Shown: positions 1 to 4,591 of the stretch, piece by piece | Numbering within the stretch: the stretch's first letter is position 1 | Layout of the letters: every line of letters starts with the position of its first letter | From: Atribacterota bacterium | GTDB taxonomy: Bacteria; Atribacterota; Phoenicimicrobiia; Phoenicimicrobiales; Phoenicimicrobiaceae | Length of the DNA: 7,694 bases | Assembly (NCBI GenBank): GCA_030666935.1 | Contig: DAOUWX010000083.1 | Coordinates: 1 to 7,694, forward strand | Direction of reading: 5' to 3' | The notes under the pieces: generated by a model | Seen by the model: only the letters and a program-made list of their open reading frames with translations | Database searches by the model: none | Told to the model about the DNA's origin: nothing | Made by a program: the position numbers and the translations under genes

Positions 1-262
1 CCGGGATGGAAGAGATAAAAAAAGCCGCCTCTCTGAGTTGGGGATAGAACGACTACATATCATCCTTGATACAACGTTCTCAGGCTTTCTCATACCAGCA
101 GTACATTTCACCACAGGTGCAGGGCTTTATTTTAAAACGTCCGATGTAAAGTAATTCGGCCTCGGGTCCCGCTTCCATCATTCCCTGAATAAAGGGAGTA
201 AAAGTTAATGCGGTATGTCCCTTTTCCATTCGAGGGCTGCCATTTATAGTAATTACCTTCAT
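1..262 (-). pseudogene. NADPH-dependent FMN reductase / iron-sulfur flavoprotein-like gene, broken by two in-frame stops and cut by the window edge
   Basis: The gene begins well: ATG at 262 follows AAAGGAGG at good spacing. The N-terminus MKVITINGSPR is the classic flavodoxin-like FMN-reductase start, in which the GSPR loop binds FMN phosphate. Then comes IKPCTCGEMYCW, a Cys-containing motif at the position used by this family (Cx2-3CxxCW-like). Intact relatives are about 180-250 residues. Here TGA at 80-82 stops translation after 60 codons. The same frame continues past it with recognisable family sequence: ERCIKDDM, then TAG at 53-55, then SFYPQLREAAFF up to position 2. Two stops inside conserved sequence indicate decay, not a short gene. 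Recoding of TGA is unlikely because other genes here end in TGA, and a TAG stop would also need suppressing. The remainder lies outside the window. Family assignment is fairly sure; the exact substrate is unknown. Confidence 0.8.
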
Positions 263-281
263 GGTTACATCCTCCTTTGTG

Positions 282-304
282 TGACAAAGAAACGTCCTTT
301 GTCA
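282..304. promoter_or_regulatory. Perfect 8-bp inverted repeat upstream of the broken reductase
   Basis: TGACAAAG at 282-289 and CTTTGTCA at 297-304 form a perfect inverted repeat with a 7-base spacer. On the minus strand it sits directly upstream of the reductase SD. It could be an operator or a 5'-UTR hairpin of that gene. There is no T-tract, so it is not a convincing terminator for the DUF6429-like gene upstream. Confidence 0.35.
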
Positions 305-341
305 TATAAAAATAGAAAAGCAATCGTGTCTTATGTGTCTT

Positions 342-366
342 GTGGGGTCAGTTCTTGCAATATCAT
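342..366. repeat. Probable mobile-element end scar (GGGGTCAG...TTGCAATATCA type)
   Basis: The stretch GTGGGGTCAGTTCTTGCAA followed by TATCA matches, from memory, short sequences often found at the ends of IS200/REP-associated tyrosine transposase (RAYT) elements in anaerobes (minus-strand reading TGATATTGCAAGA-CTGACCCC). No transposase is present, so this would be a solo end or a short non-autonomous remnant between the DUF6429-like gene and the broken reductase. The match is recalled and has not been searched. Confidence 0.35.
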
Positions 367-404
367 TTTTCATACCCGATGAATTAATATTAGATGTTTC
401 GTAT

Positions 405-644
405 TTATCCTTCCTTCTCAATATATTTTTTCATGAACTCTTTTGCCTTGCTTAATCCTTCTTCTGTTAGATATACTGATTTTGCATATTTGCTTCCATC
501 AATATATCTCTCTTCATTTAATTCATCTAAAACCTCAAAAGGATAACCTTTCCAGCTCCTTTGAACTTTTGTGAGACCGGTATCTTCTTGCCATGATGTG
601 AGATATATCAGTAATAGAGTCAATTCTTTTATTGCTTTATCCAT
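405..644 (-). CDS. Small DUF6429-like protein with winged-helix-like sequence
   Basis: Predicted product of 79 residues. A longer reading begins at GTG 656, but the GTG lies inside the SD (AGAGGTGG), which is spaced 8 bases from ATG 644. I therefore use ATG 644, giving MDKAIKELTLLLIYLTSW. The pattern is 'helix with LLLIYLT', then RSWKGYPFEVLDELNEERYI, then KSVYLTEEGLSKAKEFMKKY. This matches what I know of DUF6429: DK-x-A-x-LALLYLT, a conserved RxWKGFDWxxxDRLHEKGYI, and KAKSVxLTEEGL. The end resembles the wing and last helix of a winged-helix domain, but no DNA-binding function is established and I propose none. A plausible promoter lies about 40 bases upstream and a longer repeated motif about 95-130 bases upstream. 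The neighbours are a broken gene and repeats, so the gene may stand alone. Confidence 0.8.
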   Translation of the reverse strand: MDKAIKELTLLLIYLTSWQEDTGLTKVQRSWKGYPFEVLDELNEERYIDGSKYAKSVYLTEEGLSKAKEFMKKYIEKEG

Positions 645-681
645 TATGTTTTCCACCTCTTAATAACTATTTTTAATATAT

Positions 682-710
682 TTTATAATCACTAAAATCA
701 TTTCTTTCAC
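682..710 (-). promoter_or_regulatory. Candidate sigma-70 promoter of the DUF6429-like gene
   Basis: Read on the minus strand: a -35-like GTGAAA (710-705, 4 of 6 to TTGACA), a 17-base spacer, and TATAAA (687-682, 5 of 6 to TATAAT). The -10 lies 38 bases from ATG 644, leaving room for the AGAGGTGG ribosome binding site. In such A+T-rich DNA, chance matches are common. Confidence 0.4.
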
Positions 711-737
711 CGGACGCTTTGGCTTTTCTTGCATATT

Positions 738-775
738 TATATATACTATAAAAATTTTAAAAATCCTCTTTTTTT
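738..775 (-). promoter_or_regulatory. Repeated upstream motif, copy A
   Basis: The minus strand reads AAAAAAAGAGGATTTTTAA, then A+T-rich sequence ending in TATAGTATATATA. The first 19 bases are identical to copy C (5801-5840), and about 34 of 38 positions match overall. It lies about 95-130 bases upstream of the DUF6429-like start. It could be a UP-element/promoter, a leader RNA element or a dispersed repeat; the sequence alone does not decide. Confidence 0.45.
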
Positions 776-963
776 GTGAAATAATTTTATTATGGAGACA
801 CACTTTACTTTCCACCAAGCAGAAATACGGGAATACAAAAGAAGAATGTCCCCCTTTTACTAGCCAACCAGTTAGTTAGTCATAATGTGAAAATATTTAT
901 TTTAACGGAATTAGATTTTATGAGAAGAAGAGCTTCCTGCAGACGCATCAGATGGAGGGAATG

Positions 964-1004
964 AAAAGTTGCCCAAAGGTGCCAGGCACCTTTGGGCAAC
1001 TTTT
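964..1004. repeat. 41-base perfect palindrome (GGTGCC-A-GGCACC core), mobile-element type
   Basis: Two 20-base arms, AAAAGTTGCCCAAAGGTGCC and its exact complement, flank one central base (984). It would fold into a very stable hairpin on either strand, followed by T6 on plus and T4 on minus, so it could also act as a bidirectional terminator. The core GGTGCCAGGCACC recurs, as I recall, in REP/RAYT-like palindromes of many anaerobes. It is more G+C-rich than its surroundings, which suggests insertion. The nearest gene it could terminate is the DUF4242-like gene, but that gene already has a terminator closer by. Confidence 0.7.
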
Positions 1005-1151
1005 TTATAAAGTAGTGCAATAAGGCAAGAGAATTACTCTCTTAAATTTCTTGAAGTGCAGAAAGAACTGCAGGAGTAAAAGTAAAGTTGTCTCGCCCCA
1101 TTAAATGATTTATTTATGCGGGTGAAAATTAAGAAGAGATAAAAATACAAT

Positions 1152-1201
1152 AAAAAAGGGCAAGCTATAAAGAAAGTCATCTTGTGTAGCTTACCCTTTT
1201 T
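1152..1201 (-). terminator. Rho-independent terminator of the DUF4242-like gene
   Basis: On the minus strand AAAAAGGGTAAGCTA (1201-1187) pairs with TAGCTTGCCCTTTTT (1167-1153). The single non-Watson-Crick position is a G-U pair on this strand but an A-C mismatch on the plus strand, which assigns the hairpin to minus-strand RNA. A U-tract follows. It lies about 90 bases after the stop at 1292. Confidence 0.7.
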
Positions 1202-1291
1202 CTGTTCTCAAATCATATTTTTATATTTTTAAAAAAATATGACCTACCCTTTTCGATGAATTAGAGGAATACAAAGTTTTGAAAATTAAAA

Positions 1292-1570
1292 TTATCTAAA
1301 GTCTTCTGAGTTAACTATCAAATCAATCTTATAAATTCCTTCTGTGGGCAATTCCCCCGCAACTTCAGCTGCTTTAGTAAGAACTTGTCTTATGGATTCA
1401 GCATCTTTTGCATCAAATTCACAGTATAATTTACCTTCTTCACGGGCATACCGGCTTCCAATCCAATAAGCATCAACTGTGTGATTTGCCTTCACTGCCT
1501 GCGCAAAAGGTGTGGCAGCCTCTACAGTTAACTCCTTACCTACCGGATGGACAACTAAATACTTAGACAT
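1292..1570 (-). CDS. Small DUF4242-like (SCO4226-type ferredoxin-like fold) protein
   Basis: Predicted product of 92 residues starting MSKYLVVHPVGKELT. ATG 1570 is preceded by GAGGAGGTGAT, an almost ideal SD, so the start is firm. Length and pattern fit the DUF4242 group: an opening strand KYLVxH, a helix (ATPFAQAVKANHTV), strand VDAYWIGSRYAREEGKLYCEFDAKDAESIRQVLTKA, and a closing strand (IYKIDLIV). The 'GKLYCxFDAKDAESIRxV...AG.P...I..I' pattern is the diagnostic part. Known relatives form small dimeric alpha/beta-barrel-like proteins, one described as nickel-responsive. No metal-binding His/Cys cluster is evident beyond scattered His9, His30 and Cys50, so no ligand is claimed. There is no signal peptide, so it is cytosolic. 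It appears to be a single-gene unit with its own terminator. Its 5' UTR directly abuts an 8-base tandem repeat array. Confidence 0.75.
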   Translation of the reverse strand: MSKYLVVHPVGKELTVEAATPFAQAVKANHTVDAYWIGSRYAREEGKLYCEFDAKDAESIRQVLTKAAEVAGELPTEGIYKIDLIVNSEDFR

Positions 1571-1585
1571 TTTTTATCACCTCCT

Positions 1586-1625
1586 CATCGATTAACCAAT
1601 TGACCGATTGTCCGATTGACCGATT
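1586..1625. repeat. Five-unit 8-bp tandem array touching a ribosome binding site
   Basis: On the minus strand the units are AATCGGTC, AATCGGAC, AATCGGTC, AATTGGTT and AATCGATG, running straight into the AGGAGGTG SD of the DUF4242-like gene. Units nearest the SD have diverged most. Such arrays change length by slippage; here that would alter only the 5' UTR. Confidence 0.75.
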
Positions 1626-1650
1626 CATAATCGTAGGTATAAATGTTCTG

Positions 1651-1674
1651 GATTCCCGCTTTCGCGAGAATGAC
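1651..1674. repeat. ATTCCCGC-N4-GCGAGAAT hairpin repeat
   Basis: ATTCCCGC (1652-1659) and GCGAGAAT (1664-1671) form an 8-bp stem. The one imperfect position is a G-U pair on the minus strand, where the loop reads GAAA closed by C-G, a GNRA-type tetraloop. The sequence GATTCCCGCTTTCGCG-GAATGAC resembles a small dispersed repeat known from many genomes (compare the Neisseria dRS3 ATTCCC-N8-GGGAAT). It is probably a solo copy of such a repeat. Confidence 0.5.
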
Positions 1675-1761
1675 TTATGAGACCTCGAAAATGACATCTG
1701 CCAATAGGAGAAGGTTAATTGATTAATTTATTTTTAATTTTTACTTTCTTGTTTTTTCTGG

Positions 1762-1789
1762 CTAACGACTAAATACTAACGACTAACGA
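1762..1789. repeat. 7-bp tandem array (CTAACGA)
   Basis: Plus-strand units are CTAACGA, CTAAATA, CTAACGA, CTAACGA, followed by CTATTCA. The period of 7 resembles short tandemly repeated repetitive sequences of other bacteria. It abuts the stop codon of the remnant at 1790. Confidence 0.65.
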
Positions 1790-1890
1790 CTATTCAGTAA
1801 GTTGGGATTCTTTTTCCAGTTTTATTTCATCTACAGTGTACTTCTACAAGTCCACAAAAGCAGTGACTACATCATAGGCAACCCCTCCTT
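1790..1890 (-). pseudogene. Remnant of a small gene with intact SD but disrupted frame
   Basis: AAAGGAGG (1890-1884 region) stands 8 bases before ATG 1875, but that frame reads ATG-ATG-TAG. The neighbouring frame reads as convincing protein: YDVVTAFVDL, TAG at 1846-1844, then KYTVDEIKLEKESQLTE and TAG at 1792-1790. A frameshift just after the start plus one nonsense change would explain both. The product was about 30 residues, amphipathic and acidic towards its end. I do not recognise its family. Alternatively the whole is noncoding and the peptide is chance, but its codon-like composition argues mildly against that. Confidence 0.4.
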
Positions 1891-1990
1891 TTTATTCATT
1901 AGTGATTAATACTTCAAGTTTGGACCAATTTCCTATATTTAATTTTGATGGTTTTGAACCGTGATAAATGGGACAGCAGTTTCGATACTA

Positions 1991-2006
1991 AAGTAATTAA
2001 TTACTT
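1991..2006. promoter_or_regulatory. 16-bp perfect palindrome over the NTF2-like stop codon
   Basis: AAGTAATTAATTACTT is perfectly self-complementary and includes the TAA stop of the gene (2003-2001). It could help end transcription or be a protein-binding site, but there is no T-tract and an A+T palindrome of this size may be chance. Confidence 0.3.
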
Positions 2007-2870
2007 GGGAGCTAAAGCAGCTTTTATCTTTGCCACGGTTTCATCAGTAGCAATATCTACAAAACCCTCGATCTTACCATCTTCAATATGATATATCTCT
2101 ATAAAATCCAGCGGTGCGATACCGAGCTGTATCGTGGGATCCATCCAAGTTTTGGTCCTGGTGATGGCTATGTCTCCAAGTACTTGAAGTATTTCCACTT
2201 GAATTTTAAAGTTATTTGCTACCAGGTCTTCCATAAAAAAGCGTACCTGTTCTCTGCCGATATGAGAGCTAGGCGGTCTTGCATCACCAAATAAGAGTTT
2301 GATAATTGCATCGTCAGTGAAAAGTGCCATCGTAGCCTCGACATCACCAGCATTCAGCGCATCCGCCATAGTAGTAAGGACATTTTCCTTCTCCGCCTGA
2401 TTGACCATAGCAGTTTGCATTTTTTCCCCGGAATCCTTGGTTATACTAATTGTATAGCCCTTGATTTTACCGTCTTGTATGGTATATTTCTCAATTAATT
2501 CCAGAAATGCGATATTTAACCCTCGAGTAAGATACGAGGTAGCTTTTATTTTTATTTTTACTTTGTCTCCCTCCACCTGAAGTATTTCCACTTCTTCGAT
2601 CTTGAGGTCCATCCTTACAAGGATTTCCAACCAGCCACGTATCTCATTCGAACCGGTGTAGGTACCGGGAAAACCGGGTAGTGGTGGTACAATATTTAGA
2701 ACTGCCTCAGGAGCAAATAGGGTCATAGCCGTATCGACATCGCCAGCATTCAGGGAATCTGCAAGAGTATTGAGCACCTTTACCGGGTCGGTTTCCTGGG
2801 CGTAGAGTGAACCAGTCAGTGCGAAAATTATCACCATCGCCATCAGGGTAATAAATATCTTCTTTCTCAT
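2001..2870 (-). CDS. Secreted protein with two tandem NTF2/SnoaL-like domains
   Basis: Predicted product of 289 residues; ATG 2870 is preceded by AAGGAGGT. Residues 1-24 form a typical signal peptide (MRKKIFITLMAMVIIFALTG then SLYA), with likely cleavage before Gln25. There is no lipobox Cys, so the mature protein should be soluble and exported. The mature part is an internal duplication. Residues about 28-150 begin VLNTLADSLNAGDVDTAMTLF and residues about 160-289 begin VLTTMADALNAGDVEATMALF. Each half then has the cone-shaped NTF2-fold pattern of 'EILQVxGDxxxIxxK' strands and a closing 'EKYTIQDGKIKGY' / 'EIYHIEDGKIEGF' strand. This places it in the SnoaL/DUF4440-like clan, whose members include enzymes and simple ligand-binding proteins. 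Catalytic residues are not obvious, so no reaction is claimed. It is probably monocistronic, as gaps of more than 400 bases flank it. Confidence 0.8.
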   Translation of the reverse strand: MRKKIFITLMAMVIIFALTGSLYAQETDPVKVLNTLADSLNAGDVDTAMTLFAPEAVLNIVPPLPGFPGTYTGSNEIRGWLEILVRMDLKIEEVEILQVEGDKVKIKIKATSYLTRGLNIAFLELIEKYTIQDGKIKGYTISITKDSGEKMQTAMVNQAEKENVLTTMADALNAGDVEATMALFTDDAIIKLLFGDARPPSSHIGREQVRFFMEDLVANNFKIQVEILQVLGDIAITRTKTWMDPTIQLGIAPLDFIEIYHIEDGKIEGFVDIATDETVAKIKAALAPK

Positions 2871-3403
2871 CTTTTTTTACCTCCTTAATACATTTTTAAA
2901 AACATGATTACTCAATAATGCCTTTGTAAAGAATCGTCTTTTTCTGATTTTTGATAGCAAAAATTGACTGAATATGGCTGAACAAACTACTGCCCCACAT
3001 AATATACCTTTAATTTATGCTAATTAATTTTTACTAAATGTGAAATTCTTTTATTAGATCTATGATTCTTAGGATTTTTTTTGTAGATTTATTTGAAGAT
3101 TTATGGTGGGTATAGTGGAATTTATCCGGTTACCTTACCGTTAGTCTATAATTATTACAGTAAAAAATTGTTGCTTCTATAGTTAAAAAATAGAATTTTT
3201 AAACTTTTTTTAAAACTAAAAAATATTTAAAGAAAAAAGCAATAGCTAATATTTTCGTTATTATAAAGATTTTTTACATTTGAGGTTCCTCCTCCATTAT
3301 TTTTGAATTTGATTTTTTAAACTTAAGGCTTATCTACGACAAAATTTAAAAAATATCCTTCTTTTTTAGGAAAATAATTTGATAAAGATGAGATTGCTTC
3401 CCC
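2871..3403. other. 533-base A+T-rich gap with a start-stop site and a motif copy
   Basis: It holds the NTF2-like gene's SD and leader at its left end. At 3295-3274, GGAGGAGG is followed at 8 bases by ATG-TAA. The frame beyond that stop reads KIFIITKILAIAFF up to TAA 3199, like a signal peptide, so it may be a dead secreted-protein gene. Copy B of the repeated upstream motif lies at 3329-3367. I see no gene, RNA gene or clear terminator for the GH130 gene in the rest. Confidence 0.5.
3329..3367 (-). promoter_or_regulatory. Repeated upstream motif, looser copy B
   Basis: The minus strand reads AAAAAAGAAGGATATTTTTT, then AAATTTTGTCGTAGATAAG. It shares with copies A and C the order A-run, AGGAT, T-run, A+T spacer, TTTG-x-TAG-ATA, but with about four extra bases. 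It lies 37-70 bases after the GH130 stop and 50-90 bases before the ATG-TAA site at 3279. Confidence 0.3.
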
Positions 3404-4591
3404 TCAAAGAACCGTTCCCTGACAGTATTTATATAGATAATCAACTAAATTACCCAGAGTACAGCTTAGGAGGATGATGTATTTGTCCCCTGCCCCGGCA
3501 TAGAGAATAAGCTTATCATTTCTTACGATTGCTCCTACCGGAAAAACCACGGCCGGCACATCTACCGGATATTGCTCATCACCATACAATTCGTAAGGAG
3601 CTGAAGGAATGTAAATTGGATGTCTGGTTCGGCAAAGAACTTTCTCTGGATTTTCCAGGTCTAACAAGGCAGCACAAATCGAGTATCCCCTTTTAATCTT
3701 TTCAGATAATCCATACTCTTTGCAAATATTTTCTTTTATCTCACCAACACTATGATAAATAAGTAACCATCCCCTGTCGGTCTTGATTAGAGGAGTGCTG
3801 GGGCCAATTTTCTCCTTTTCATGTGGTAGGTAGCCCGCCTCTAAAAAAAGATTCTGGTAACGTTGTTCATAAAGCTTTCCCCATTCTTTTTTATATTTAG
3901 AAGGATTTAATAATTGTTCTATACCGGCTTCAAGATAAGCCATGTGAATATTAGGATGGAACCGCAAAAGTATATAGTATCGACCATTTATCGGCTCAGA
4001 GAAAGGGACTGCATTGCGTGAGTCAAAGGATTCTACCAGGCCATGATAATAAATGTTTACGAAATCTTCGGTGGAGTAAATGGCAATTCGGTCAGCATTT
4101 TTACCTTTAAAAGGAGGTCTAATTTTGCCACACCCGACTAATAAAAATCTATGGCTATATTTAATAATCCTTAGGTCCTCTATTCCATAAGTAAAGTCCT
4201 GGTGGTCAGTGCCATCAGCTTTGATTACTACATCCCGAAATCGAGCGAAATGAATTCCGTCATCACTCACCAAAGGCAAGACCTTGGAAATATAATTTTC
4301 CAGGTAGAAGCGATCGATACCGAGTTTTTCATCAAAGAATTTACCTTTCCGATATCCTTGGTGGCATCTTGGTAATAAGATGACTTTATCCTGGAAGATT
4401 TCAGCTCCCGCATTAAAAACAGCCCCGATTTTTAGTGTATCATTTTCTTTCCAGATAAGGCCAAGGTATTGAGGCTTTACAATAGGATTGTCTATAAAAG
4501 AATCCATCTTGAAGACAGTATCTCCGGAGTCCAGCAAAATGATTTCACCATCACCTAATTTTTGAATAGTTTGATTAAATGAGGATATCAT
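3404..4591 (-). CDS. Glycoside hydrolase family 130-type phosphorylase (beta-mannoside phosphorylase-like)
   Basis: Predicted product of 395 residues, near the upper end for GH130 (about 300-390). These enzymes are five-bladed beta-propellers that mostly split beta-mannosidic bonds with phosphate, releasing mannose 1-phosphate; a few members hydrolyse. Visible family signatures are DNPIVKP (34-40) and AVFNAGAEIFQDKVILLPR (57-75). GIEDLRI (136-142) holds Asp139, at the place of the conserved ED-x-R acid. Then come GPSTPLIKTDRGWLLIYHSVG (263-283), YSICAALLDLENPEKVL (303-319) and PAVVFPVGAIV (346-356). There is no signal peptide, so action on imported or self-made sugar in the cytosol is expected. 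ATG 4591 has AAAGGAGG five bases upstream and overlaps the glycosyltransferase stop as ATGA, so the two are coupled. Linkage (beta-1,2, beta-1,4 or mannosyl-GlcNAc) cannot be read from sequence; phosphorylase versus hydrolase is inferred. Confidence 0.88.
   Translation of the reverse strand: MISSFNQTIQKLGDGEIILLDSGDTVFKMDSFIDNPIVKPQYLGLIWKENDTLKIGAVFNAGAEIFQDKVILLPRCHQGYRKGKFFDEKLGIDRFYLENYISKVLPLVSDDGIHFARFRDVVIKADGTDHQDFTYGIEDLRIIKYSHRFLLVGCGKIRPPFKGKNADRIAIYSTEDFVNIYYHGLVESFDSRNAVPFSEPINGRYYILLRFHPNIHMAYLEAGIEQLLNPSKYKKEWGKLYEQRYQNLFLEAGYLPHEKEKIGPSTPLIKTDRGWLLIYHSVGEIKENICKEYGLSEKIKRGYSICAALLDLENPEKVLCRTRHPIYIPSAPYELYGDEQYPVDVPAVVFPVGAIVRNDKLILYAGAGDKYIILLSCTLGNLVDYLYKYCQGTVL

Larger units (their letters stand above)
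657..1291. other. 635-base gap without a convincing gene
   Basis: It holds, from left to right: a candidate sigma-70 promoter (682-710); copy A of the repeated upstream motif (738-775); a plus-strand stretch with possible gene debris (792-863 and 886-966); the 41-base palindrome (964-1004); a stretch at about 1010-1150 in which I see nothing; and the terminator of the DUF4242-like gene (1152-1201). An A+T-rich inverted repeat (TCATATTTTT at 1213-1222 against AAAAATATGA at 1233-1242) lies between that terminator and the gene's stop codon and may be part of the 3' UTR. Confidence 0.6.
1571..2000. other. 430-base gap packed with short repeats and a gene remnant
   Basis: Between the DUF4242-like gene and the NTF2-like gene lie an octamer array (1586-1625), an imperfect hairpin of ATTCCC-type (1651-1674), a heptamer array (1762-1789), a coding remnant with a strong SD (1790-1890) and a 16-base palindrome at the upstream gene's stop (1991-2006). 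In the remaining sequence (about 1680-1760 and 1895-1990) I see nothing I can name. Confidence 0.6.

Noticed and set aside
80..82. Reading TGA as selenocysteine or as a recoded glycine codon
   Set aside because: A second stop (TAG at 53-55) follows in the same conserved stretch, and the glycosyltransferase, GH130 and methyltransferase genes all end in TGA, so the code looks standard.
132..323. 63-codon minus-strand reading frame overlapping the broken reductase
   Set aside because: It lies in another frame of the recognisable reductase sequence, has no SD at its start, and its protein has no family look.
792..863. Plus-strand stretch METHFTFHQAEIREYKRR... ending at TAG
   Set aside because: It looks slightly like protein, but it is only 23 codons, has no SD, and I cannot match it to a family with confidence.
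1586..1789. CRISPR array
   Set aside because: Repeats are 7-8 bases and contiguous, with no spacers.
2088..2294. 68-codon plus-strand reading frame
   Set aside because: It is antisense to the second NTF2-like domain, with no SD or recognisable protein pattern.
2900..2935. Promoter of the NTF2-like gene (TTTACA with a -10 near 2905)
   Set aside because: The -35-like TTTACA is fair, but the sequence at the right distance (TCATGT) is a poor -10, so I do not list it.
3070..3095. A fourth, plus-strand copy of the repeated upstream motif (AGGATTTTTTTTGTAGATT)
   Set aside because: The spacing between AGGAT and TAG is much shorter, and no gene lies downstream on that strand; probably chance in A+T-rich DNA.
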